A stretch of 21,554 bases of DNA from assembly GCA_903928955.1 (NCBI GenBank), contig CAIYTD010000381.1:1-21554 (forward strand), read 5' to 3'. The notes under the pieces are model-generated. The model made no database searches. It saw only the letters and a list, made by a program, of their open reading frames with translations, and was not told the origin of the DNA. Below, piece by piece: positions 1-6,939 of the stretch (the first letter of the stretch is position 1; the number at the start of each line of letters is the position of its first letter). The stretch is from Oligoflexia bacterium. GTDB taxonomy: Bacteria; Bdellovibrionota; UBA1018. The translations under genes and the position numbers were made by a program.

Positions 1-29
1 CTCCACCAAGCAGTTTTCAGAAATAACAT
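1..29 (-). CDS. Start of a gene leaving the left edge (partial)
   Basis: Only nine codons are visible, beginning MLFLKTAWW. An ATG at 29..27 is preceded on the minus strand by AAGGA seven bases upstream, a good ribosome binding site. It lies 34 bases after the nadE stop on the same strand, so it would be the next gene of the mdh-sucCD-ndk-nadE operon. The hydrophobic, tryptophan-rich start could be a membrane or exported protein, but nothing more can be said from nine residues. Confidence 0.4.
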
Positions 30-63
30 GAATAGATCCTTTTAGTAAAGCCCAGCAAATACG

Positions 64-1716
64 CTAATTCCACGTCTTAGCAATGGGAATACGTCGGCCC
101 ATCCCGAAAGCTTTCTGACTCACTTTAAGAATAGGTGCAGCTTGCCTTCTTTTATATTCGTTGATTTCAGATCGATGCAAAATTTCACGAATATTTAGAA
201 ATTTCGTCCGATCTTCCATTCTAAATTTTCTTTCTAGATCATTTAATGGGACTCCTTTTTCAAAATATTCAAAAAGAAGATCATCTAAAATATCATAAGG
301 AGGCAAGGAATCTTGATCTGTCTGACCAGGCCGTAATTCTGCTGAAGGCGGCTTGGTTAAGCATCTTTCAGGAATTGGATTTCCCCCACTCTGATTCAAA
401 TAGCGAGCAAGGGCATAGACTCGAGTTTTATAAACATCTCCAAGAGGCGCCAATGCTCCCGCCATATCACCATAAAGAGTGCAATAGCCCATAGCTAATT
501 CAGACTTATTTCCAGTAGTCAATACAAGTGCAGCATCATGATTAGAGAGAGACATAAGAATCATACCACGGAGGCGTGCTTGCAAATTCTCAGCTGCAAC
601 AGGGGCGAGCTTTCCTCTCTGTTCAGAAATTTCGCGCAGTGCTGTTGAGAAAAGAAATTTAATGGGCCGAACTTCAAATCGCATATTCAGATTCGATGCA
701 AGCTTTTGTGCATCCTCTAAACTATGAGTCGAGGAATACTGACTGGGCATTGCGATCCCTATAACATGATCAGCACCCAAGGCCTCAACCGCAAGTGTAG
801 CTACTACCGCTGAATCTATTCCCCCACTTAATCCTAATATTGCTTTTTGAAATCCAGTTCTTTTGAAGTACTCCCGAATCCCCATGACCAGGGCTCGAGT
901 TAACAATTCCATTTCCTGAGGAGTTTCAATGCGGCACTGAGAGGTATCCGAGTAAGGAATCATTCCAAAAGCAGTCTCAAAAAATGGCAATCTCTTAACC
1001 AAGTTCCCGCTTGAATCCAACGCAAAAGAGCCCCCATCAAAAAGGACTTCATCCGTGGCTCCTACCTGATTCACATAAAGAAGAGGTACTTTTAGCCTGC
1101 GGACCACTTCCTGATGGAGCTGCTGGCGTCTCTCCCACTTTCCCCATTCGTATGGACTCGAAGATAGAGATAAAAGTAATTGAACTCCCTGTTGAGCATA
1201 ACTTTGAATAGGATCCTTCCCGTAAAGTTTCCTCCCAAGCTGAGGATCAGATCCCCACAAATCTTCACAAATCGCGACTCCTACTCGATAGCCATCACAA
1301 TTCCATAATTGAATATCTTGAGCGGGTTCAAAATAACGGGCTTCATCAAAAATATCATAAGTAGGAAGAAGAGTCTTCGCCTGCCTGAATACCTGTTGAC
1401 CACCTTCCAAAATAGACACAACATTTTGCGCAGGACGCCCCACAGGCAAAGGACTTCGAGCCACGTGCCCAATCGCTAGAGCACAAGTCTGACCCCGCGT
1501 CAAAAGCATCAGCTCTTGTAAGCTTTTTTCATTTCTCTCAAACACCTCAGATCGCTCCACAAGGTCGTTGAGAGGATACCCACAGACTCCCAATTCAGGG
1601 GTCAAAAGTAGACGAGCCTGCTCCAAGCAGGCTCGTTGATACGCCTCTTTTATTTTTTTTACGTTGGACTCAAAGGCACCAACCACAGGATCTATTTGAG
1701 CTAGAGCAATTTGCAA
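64..1716 (-). CDS. nadE: Glutamine-dependent NAD+ synthetase
   Basis: Makes NAD+ from deamido-NAD+, ATP and glutamine in the cytosol. It has the two-domain glutamine-hydrolysing architecture and, at 550 aa, the usual length. Residues 1 to about 265 are a nitrilase-type amidase whose Glu-Lys-Cys triad is visible as E41 (LTPELG), K114 (AKTLLP) and C150 (AICEDLWG). Residues from about 275 are the synthetase, with the PP-loop SGGIDSA at 297-303. The start codon is TTG, two bases after the ndk stop, and the protein begins MQIALAQ as in the family. No strong Shine-Dalgarno sequence is visible, so translation is probably coupled to ndk. It is the fifth gene of the minus-strand operon that begins with mdh. 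Function is certain; the TTG start is likely. Confidence 0.96.
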   Translation of the reverse strand: MQIALAQIDPVVGAFESNVKKIKEAYQRACLEQARLLLTPELGVCGYPLNDLVERSEVFERNEKSLQELMLLTRGQTCALAIGHVARSPLPVGRPAQNVVSILEGGQQVFRQAKTLLPTYDIFDEARYFEPAQDIQLWNCDGYRVGVAICEDLWGSDPQLGRKLYGKDPIQSYAQQGVQLLLSLSSSPYEWGKWERRQQLHQEVVRRLKVPLLYVNQVGATDEVLFDGGSFALDSSGNLVKRLPFFETAFGMIPYSDTSQCRIETPQEMELLTRALVMGIREYFKRTGFQKAILGLSGGIDSAVVATLAVEALGADHVIGIAMPSQYSSTHSLEDAQKLASNLNMRFEVRPIKFLFSTALREISEQRGKLAPVAAENLQARLRGMILMSLSNHDAALVLTTGNKSELAMGYCTLYGDMAGALAPLGDVYKTRVYALARYLNQSGGNPIPERCLTKPPSAELRPGQTDQDSLPPYDILDDLLFEYFEKGVPLNDLERKFRMEDRTKFLNIREILHRSEINEYKRRQAAPILKVSQKAFGMGRRIPIAKTWN

Positions 1717-1718
1717 TT

Positions 1719-2147
1719 TTAGGCTCGCTTTTGAATTTCCGCCTTATCAAAAAAATAGGCTAGTTCACGCTCAGCAGATTTTACACTGTCAGAACCATGA
1801 ACTGCATTTGCTTCGATGCTATCTGCAAAATCTTTTCGAATCGTTCCTGCAGCAGCTTTTGCGGGATCTGTTGCACCCATGATTTCCCGATTCAGGAAAA
1901 TTGCATTTTCTCCCTCAAGGCACATCAAGAGTACCGGCCCACTTGTCATAAAATGAATTAAACTTTGGAAAAAAGGCCGGTCTTTATGCTCAATATAGAA
2001 TCCTTCTGCCTTTTCTCGAGAAAGCCGAGTAAATCTAACGGCAGCTACCGACAAACCTTTCTTTTCAAATCGAGAAATAATTTCTCCCATTACATTTTTC
2101 TGAACTGCATCAGGTTTAATAATAGAAAAAGTCCGTTCTATTGCCAT
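1719..2147 (-). CDS. ndk: Nucleoside diphosphate kinase
   Basis: Transfers the gamma phosphate between nucleoside di- and triphosphates through a phosphohistidine. At 142 aa it has the normal length and begins MAIERTFSIIKPDAV. The catalytic histidine is H117 in NAVHGSDS. The reading frame stays open back to an ATG at 2204, which would add 19 residues, but the start at 2147 has GGAGG ten bases upstream and matches the family start, so the shorter form is chosen. It sits between sucD (82 bases upstream) and nadE (2 bases downstream). In Pseudomonas, Ndk has been reported in complex with succinyl-CoA synthetase, so this order has a biochemical rationale: nucleotide made by SucCD can be passed to other NDPs. 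Confidence 0.96.
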   Translation of the reverse strand: MAIERTFSIIKPDAVQKNVMGEIISRFEKKGLSVAAVRFTRLSREKAEGFYIEHKDRPFFQSLIHFMTSGPVLLMCLEGENAIFLNREIMGATDPAKAAAGTIRKDFADSIEANAVHGSDSVKSAERELAYFFDKAEIQKRA

Positions 2148-2229
2148 TTTGCGAAATCCTCCATCTAAAATCACATTTTTTTCAATTTCGTAGCTCAAAT
2201 TCATTTGAATTGCGAGCTTGTTTTCGCTT

Positions 2230-3099
2230 TTAGCGCATTGCCTCAGCTAAAGTTGTCCCTAAATCTGCGGGACTACGAGCAATTCGAACACCGGCAGCTT
2301 GAAGTGCCTGAAATTTTTCTTCAGCGGTTCCCTTACCACCTGAAATAATCGCACCAGCATGACCCATCCGCTTGCCTTCCGGAGCAGTGGCACCCCCAAT
2401 AAATCCGGCAATAGGTTTTTTAAATTCTCGCTTGATATAATCAGCAGCTTCTTCTTCTGCAGTGCCCCCAATTTCTCCTATCATAATCACCCCATGAGTA
2501 TCCGAATCTCGATTAAAAGCTTCTAAAACATCAATAAAGTTCGTACCATTAATAGGGTCCCCTCCAATTCCAACACAAGTACTTTGACCAATTCCAAGCT
2601 GAGTCAATTGAAAAACTGCTTCATAGGTCAATGTTCCTGAGCGAGAGACAACTCCAATATTCCCAACTTGATGAATTTGTCCCGGCATAATACCAATTTT
2701 GCATTGCCCAGGAGTAATAATCCCCGGACAATTAGGACCAATCAATCGAGAACGAGTGCTTGCCAAATATCTTTTAGTCACAAGCATATCTCGAACTGGA
2801 ATTCCCTCTGTAATACACACAATCAGTGGAATTTGAGCATCTGCTGCCTCACAAATTGCATCTGCAGCTCCCGCAGGGGGTACAAAAATCATCGTGGCAT
2901 TAGCTCCCGTTTTTTTTACAGCCTCTTCCACTGTGTTAAAAACAGAAAATCCTTCATGAACTTGCCCACCTCTTCCTGGGGTTACTCCACCCACCACCTG
3001 GGTACCGTAACTTTGGCAACCTTTAGCGTGAAAAGTCCCCTGTGAGCCTGTAATTCCTTGAACTAAAAGTTTAGTATCTTTATTTATCCAAATCGACAT
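2230..3099 (-). CDS. sucD: Succinyl-CoA synthetase alpha subunit
   Basis: With SucC it converts succinyl-CoA, ADP or GDP, and phosphate to succinate, CoA and ATP or GTP in the TCA cycle. At 289 aa it has the family length. The N-terminal CoA-binding Rossmann domain carries GITGSQGTFH (15-24) and GGVTPGRGG; the ligase domain carries IGEIGGTAEE near 208-217 and the phosphohistidine H247 in GHAGAIISGG. An AAAGGAG ribosome binding site lies six bases before the ATG. It follows sucC after 30 bases on the same strand. Nothing unusual is seen in the sequence. Confidence 0.97.
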   Translation of the reverse strand: MSIWINKDTKLLVQGITGSQGTFHAKGCQSYGTQVVGGVTPGRGGQVHEGFSVFNTVEEAVKKTGANATMIFVPPAGAADAICEAADAQIPLIVCITEGIPVRDMLVTKRYLASTRSRLIGPNCPGIITPGQCKIGIMPGQIHQVGNIGVVSRSGTLTYEAVFQLTQLGIGQSTCVGIGGDPINGTNFIDVLEAFNRDSDTHGVIMIGEIGGTAEEEAADYIKREFKKPIAGFIGGATAPEGKRMGHAGAIISGGKGTAEEKFQALQAAGVRIARSPADLGTTLAEAMR

Positions 3100-3129
3100 A
3101 AAAACTCCTTTGTTGATTTGCGATCAAGC

Positions 3130-4317
3130 CTAATGTTGAGCAGCAGCCACAACTTTTTTTGCGGCATCAGTCAAACCGTCAGCCGCTATAATTTTCAATC
3201 CAGAATGAGCTAAAATCTCTTTCCCTTTTTCGACGTTAGTCCCCTCAAGACGGACTACCAATGGTACTTGAAGAGCAAGCTCTTTTGCTGCAGCAATCAC
3301 TCCTTCGGCAATTACGTCGCACTTCATAATTCCACCGAAAATATTTACTAAAATTGCTTTGACCTGTGGGTCTTTTAAAATAATTTTAAATGCATGTGCA
3401 ACCTTCTCTTTAGTAGCTCCGCCACCCACATCTAAAAAGTTAGCCGGCTCTCCTCCATGCAATTTAATAATATCCATAGTTGACATTGCAAGTCCTGCCC
3501 CATTGACCAAACAACCAATATTACCCTCTAAGGCAATATATGCGAGTTCATACTTGGAAGCTTCCACATCTTGGGCATTCTCTTCTACAAGGTCTCTCAT
3601 CGTAACCAGTTCAGGGTGCCGAAAAAGAGCATTATCATCAAAATTAAATTTGGCATCTAGGGCCATTAATTTCCCATCTCGAGTAACAATCATCGGATTA
3701 ATCTCAACTAACGAGCAATCAGACTCGACAAAACAGCGGTAAACTCCTCCAAAAAAATGAATAGCCTCCTTAGTCTGGTCAGCAGTCAAACCTAAAGCGC
3801 GGGCTAACTTGCGAGCATGAAAAGGCTGAAACCCGGTAGTTGGATCAACGGTTACCTTTACAATTTTTTCAGGATGTTTTGCAGCAACTTCTTCGATCTC
3901 CATCCCTCCCTCAGTAGAGGCCATCATTACGACTTGAGATAATGCGCGATCAATCACAATGCCTAAATAAAGCTCTCGAGCAATATCAGAACCCTCCTCA
4001 ATCCAAACCTTGTGGACTACTTTGCCATGAGCTCCGGTTTGCGGAGTAACTAAAGTTTTTCCAATGATTTCACGAGCTGCAGCTTGAACGGATGTGACAT
4101 CCTGGCAGACCTTTACTCCACCCGCTTTACCTCGCCCCCCTGCATGAATCTGCGCTTTGACTACCCAAACTTTATTCTTTCTTTCTATTGCAAGCTGTTC
4201 AGCTGCCTTTTGTGCACGCTGATCCAGTTGAGAGCCTTCCTCGACAAGATAACCCTCCGGAACTCGAACACCAAATTTCTTTAAAAGTTGCTTAGCCTGG
4301 TACTCATGAATATTCAT
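3130..4317 (-). CDS. sucC: Succinyl-CoA synthetase beta subunit
   Basis: The nucleotide-binding partner of SucD. At 395 aa it is near the usual 385 to 400. It opens MNIHEYQAKQLLKKFGV, the standard start of the ATP-grasp domain, with the glycine-rich GGRGKAGGVKV near residue 60, and ends in the CoA-ligase domain (GCLVNGAGLAMSTMD; NIFGGIMKCDVIAEG). The ATG lies seven bases after the mdh stop, and its GGGAG ribosome binding site is inside the last codons of mdh, so the two genes are almost certainly cotranscribed. I cannot tell ATP from GTP preference by eye; a linked ndk would make it less important. Confidence 0.97.
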   Translation of the reverse strand: MNIHEYQAKQLLKKFGVRVPEGYLVEEGSQLDQRAQKAAEQLAIERKNKVWVVKAQIHAGGRGKAGGVKVCQDVTSVQAAAREIIGKTLVTPQTGAHGKVVHKVWIEEGSDIARELYLGIVIDRALSQVVMMASTEGGMEIEEVAAKHPEKIVKVTVDPTTGFQPFHARKLARALGLTADQTKEAIHFFGGVYRCFVESDCSLVEINPMIVTRDGKLMALDAKFNFDDNALFRHPELVTMRDLVEENAQDVEASKYELAYIALEGNIGCLVNGAGLAMSTMDIIKLHGGEPANFLDVGGGATKEKVAHAFKIILKDPQVKAILVNIFGGIMKCDVIAEGVIAAAKELALQVPLVVRLEGTNVEKGKEILAHSGLKIIAADGLTDAAKKVVAAAQH

Positions 4318-4324
4318 ATTTCTG

Positions 4325-5263
4325 TTAAACTCCCAGTTTTGCGATGGCGTCTACAAGTTCCTGCACAGCAGCAGCAGACTTGTTGAACATCGCTTTTTCG
4401 TCTGAACTCAATTCTAGACTCGGAATACTTTCCAAACCTTTTGAGCCCAACTTAGCAATCACGCCACAGAATAAGTTTTTAATCCCATATTCGCCTGTTA
4501 AATAAACAGCACAAGGCAAATAACGCTTTTTATTGCGAACAATAGCTTCAGCCATTTGAATTGCACTAGCAGAAGGAGCATAGTAAGCAGAACCTGTTTT
4601 CAAAAGATTAACAATCTCTGCACCTCCCTTTCGAGTTCTCTCCACAATAGCGTCAATCTTCTCTTGTGAGAGAAGCTGTTGAAGAGGAATTCCACCCACA
4701 CTCACGTAACGTGGCATCGGCACCATCGTGTCTCCATGCCCGCCAAAAACAAAGGCTTGAACATCCTCAACACTCACACTGAGCTCCATTGCAATAAAGC
4801 TTCTAAATCGAGCGCTATCCAGAACCCCAGCCATTCCTAATACTCGCTCCCTTGGAAAACCCGAGGCAGACAAAGCAACATGGCACATAGCGTCCAACGG
4901 ATTACTAACAATAATCATCACCGCATCCGGCGAATGTTTTGCAGTATGAGTAGCACAATCCCTTACAATCTTTGCATTAATGGAAAGTAGGTCGTCCCGA
5001 CTCATTCCTGGTTTGCGAGGCAAGCCAGCAGTAATAATGACAACATCCGAATCTCGAGTTAAAGAGTAGTCACTCCCTCCTTCCACTTTAGAATCAAATC
5101 CTTCCACAGGTGAACTTTCAAAAAGATCGAGTGCCTTGCCACGGGCAGCCTCTCCGTTGATATCCACCAGTACGACATCTCCCAGTTCTTTGGAAGCAGC
5201 CCAGTGAGCACAAGTAGAACCAACAAAGCCAGCACCAATCACTGAAATTTTTGGACGACGCAT
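4325..5263 (-). CDS. mdh: Malate dehydrogenase, LDH-like type
   Basis: Oxidises malate to oxaloacetate with NAD+. At 312 aa it belongs to the lactate-dehydrogenase-like malate dehydrogenases (as in Bacillus and alphaproteobacteria), not the E. coli type. The Rossmann motif is GAGFVG (10-15), D34 at the end of strand beta2 indicates NAD preference, substrate arginines are R83 and R89 (LPRKPGMSRDD) and R152, and the catalytic histidine is H176 (GGHGDT). Arginine in the specificity loop at R83 supports malate over lactate. A strong AGGAGGT lies seven bases before the ATG. It is the first gene of the mdh-sucC-sucD-ndk-nadE operon and diverges from the flavin-reductase-like gene. Confidence 0.96.
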   Translation of the reverse strand: MRRPKISVIGAGFVGSTCAHWAASKELGDVVLVDINGEAARGKALDLFESSPVEGFDSKVEGGSDYSLTRDSDVVIITAGLPRKPGMSRDDLLSINAKIVRDCATHTAKHSPDAVMIIVSNPLDAMCHVALSASGFPRERVLGMAGVLDSARFRSFIAMELSVSVEDVQAFVFGGHGDTMVPMPRYVSVGGIPLQQLLSQEKIDAIVERTRKGGAEIVNLLKTGSAYYAPSASAIQMAEAIVRNKKRYLPCAVYLTGEYGIKNLFCGVIAKLGSKGLESIPSLELSSDEKAMFNKSAAAVQELVDAIAKLGV

Positions 5264-5305
5264 AGTTATTACCTCCTAATGCAAATTGCGAATAAATGGA
5301 TCATT

Positions 5306-5365
5306 GTCGAATATAAGCTAGCTTGGAGCAAACTTCAGCGAAAATTTTGAACATTCAGTCGAATA
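5306..5365. repeat. Paired GTCGAATA direct repeats in the mdh divergent region
   Basis: GTCGAATA occurs at 5306..5313 and again at 5358..5365, 52 bases apart, close to five helical turns. The first copy overlaps the proposed mdh -10 element on the opposite strand; the second lies in the proposed spacer of the plus-strand promoter. A perfect 10-bp palindrome, AGAGTACTCT, follows at 5371..5380. These could be operator half-sites shared by the two divergent genes; chance is not excluded. Confidence 0.3.
5310..5315 (-). promoter_or_regulatory. Possible -10 element for the mdh operon
   Basis: On the minus strand this reads TATATT, about 46 bases before the mdh ATG. Only a weak -35 (CTGAAG) lies 17 bases further upstream. 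It is the best sigma-70-like candidate in the 130-base divergent region, but it was assigned by eye. Confidence 0.3.
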
Positions 5366-5375
5366 CGCGTAGAGT
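5347..5375 (+). promoter_or_regulatory. Possible promoter of the flavin-reductase-like gene
   Basis: TTGAAC (5347..5352) and TAGAGT (5370..5375) are separated by 17 bases. Each matches the sigma-70 consensus at four of six positions. The predicted start of transcription would fall almost on the AAGGAG ribosome binding site at 5382..5387, leaving a very short leader, which lowers confidence. Confidence 0.3.
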
Positions 5376-5393
5376 ACTCTCAAGGAGTACCGA

Positions 5394-6077
5394 ATGTGCC
5401 CCATACCGCTGAATTGGAAGCTTGGAGATCCGATTTTATCACCTGTTGAAGATATGCTTAGCTTGGATCCAGTTGAAATAGGGTCAAAAGCTACTTATAA
5501 GCTACTTATTGGTGCCATTGTTCCGCGTCCTATTGCATTTATTAGTACAGTCAATTCTCAAGGAATCTGCAATTTAGCACCCTTTAGCTTTTTCAATGGT
5601 GTTTCTAGCAATCCTCCCGCGGTTATGATTGCAATCACTCGCAAATCTCATGGCGAAAAAAAAGACACCCTTCGAAATATCGAAACCACCCACCAGTTTG
5701 TTGTCAATAGCGTCAATGAATGGATGGTTGAGCCTATGAATCAATGTTCCGCTGAATATCCCTACGGAGTGAACGAAATGCAGACGGTAGGTTTAACTCC
5801 ACTCCCATCTCAAAAAATACAACCACCCCGAGTCAAAGAATCAGCAATCCACTTAGAATGCGAACTCTACGATACTCTCAACGTAGGAGATGGATCAGAA
5901 GGATCTTCTACTATCGTAATTGGTAAAATTGTCATGCTCCATATTTTTTCTGCCGCTTACAAAGATGGAAGAATTCTATTGGAAGAAATCAAGCCCATCT
6001 CACGACTAGCAGGAACAAGCTATGGACACACAAATGACATCTTTCAAGTACCCAGACCCAAATTATTTCAAAAATGA
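5394..6077 (+). CDS. Flavin-reductase-like FMN-binding protein
   Basis: A 227-aa protein of the flavin reductase / DIM6-NTAB family, split-barrel proteins that bind FMN and use NAD(P)H. Diagnostic stretches are PRPIAFIST (44-52), NLAPFSFFNGVSSNPP (60-75) and KDTLRNI near 90-96. The length is usual for single-domain members. The first 18 or so residues precede the family's normal start, and a second methionine at residue 21 would suit it, but AAGGAG six bases before the first ATG supports the longer form. It is divergent from mdh and overlaps the convergent exported-protein gene by ten bases at the 3' end. The physiological substrate is unknown; family members serve as reductase partners of monooxygenases or as general flavoenzymes. 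Confidence 0.85.
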   Translation: MCPIPLNWKLGDPILSPVEDMLSLDPVEIGSKATYKLLIGAIVPRPIAFISTVNSQGICNLAPFSFFNGVSSNPPAVMIAITRKSHGEKKDTLRNIETTHQFVVNSVNEWMVEPMNQCSAEYPYGVNEMQTVGLTPLPSQKIQPPRVKESAIHLECELYDTLNVGDGSEGSSTIVIGKIVMLHIFSAAYKDGRILLEEIKPISRLAGTSYGHTNDIFQVPRPKLFQK

Positions 6078-6922
6078 AATCCCACTCCCAGTTTAATTTC
6101 TATAATTGTAGAATCAGGAACTAAATAAGCTGTATATCCAACAATGAGTTGATCAATACGAAACAACCGGGGACGACCCAAGTCATAAATGATATTTGCA
6201 CCCAGAATAGGAGCGTGCACATTAAAGCCTGACATATACTGCATACCCGCTAATGCTTCGAGCCAAAAATACTTAAGAACACGAACAGCACCGTTCACTC
6301 CATAATCAATCCCCAAATAAAATGAATCAGAATTACGCAGTGCAGAAAAACCTAACATCCCCTCTAACCTGAAACGGGAATTCTGATAAGTAGGGTTCCA
6401 AGAACCACTTATAGAAGTCAAACTACTATAGATATTAGAAAAACTCACTGCAAATAAACGGAAATGCTTTAGTTGAAATTTTGACTTCGCCTCAAGTTGA
6501 ATGAATTCTTCATCATTAACAGGCATTTCAATTTCGTATTCATTTTGAATGGAAACACCTGTAGAGGAAATCGAAATTATTTTAAACTGAATTTTATTTT
6601 CCTCAGTCGACACTTTGATTTGAAAATCTCGATCTTCAGGTTTTCCTGATGAAAGTGGAATCGGGCGCGACTTATTGGACATTAAATATAAAAGTGTACC
6701 ATTTTTTTCTAAATAAGTTCCAAATAAAGTAACCGTAAATACTTTTGCTCCATTTTTTTTATGAATAATAACAGGATACTCTTTTGAGCTCCAATTAATC
6801 TGATTGGATCCATTTTTTTTCAAACTCCCTAAATGCAATAGAACTGCATTCTGAGTTCTTGCCCAAGTTTCTTGGTAAAAACAGATAAGAAAAAATAATA
6901 AAATCCATTTTATTTTCTTCAA
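6068..6922 (-). CDS. Exported protein, probable outer-membrane beta-barrel
   Basis: A 284-aa protein I do not recognise by name. Residues 1-21 form a signal peptide (KKIKW, then a hydrophobic core, ending near ETWA). The N-terminal half is beta-rich and polar, with three K/E-K-N-G motifs; the C-terminal half (about 150-284) has alternating aromatic and hydrophobic residues and ends GVGFHF with a terminal phenylalanine, the hallmark of barrels recognised by BAM. An outer-membrane location is therefore inferred. The start is TTG, forced by an in-frame TAA just upstream, with AAGG only one base away, so initiation is probably weak or coupled to icd, 17 bases upstream. The 3' end overlaps the convergent flavin-reductase-like gene. 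Three A7 to A8 tracts lie in the first 220 bases of the coding strand. Confidence 0.75.
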   Translation of the reverse strand: MKKIKWILLFFLICFYQETWARTQNAVLLHLGSLKKNGSNQINWSSKEYPVIIHKKNGAKVFTVTLFGTYLEKNGTLLYLMSNKSRPIPLSSGKPEDRDFQIKVSTEENKIQFKIISISSTGVSIQNEYEIEMPVNDEEFIQLEAKSKFQLKHFRLFAVSFSNIYSSLTSISGSWNPTYQNSRFRLEGMLGFSALRNSDSFYLGIDYGVNGAVRVLKYFWLEALAGMQYMSGFNVHAPILGANIIYDLGRPRLFRIDQLIVGYTAYLVPDSTIIEIKLGVGFHF

Positions 6923-6939
6923 ACCTTACCCAATTTCCA

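Noticed and set aside
1..63. Terminator after nadE
   Set aside because: No stem followed by a T-run on the minus strand; a ribosome binding site and new ATG are present instead.
2148..2204. A 19-residue N-terminal extension of Ndk from an ATG at 2204
   Set aside because: No ribosome binding site there, whereas GGAGG precedes the family-standard start at 2147.
2668..3045. Open frame of 125 codons on the plus strand inside sucD
   Set aside because: Antisense shadow of a fully conserved gene; composition is not protein-like and nothing is recognisable.
3359..3742. Open frame of 127 codons on the plus strand inside sucC
   Set aside because: Antisense to a clear ATP-grasp gene, no ribosome binding site, no recognisable domain.
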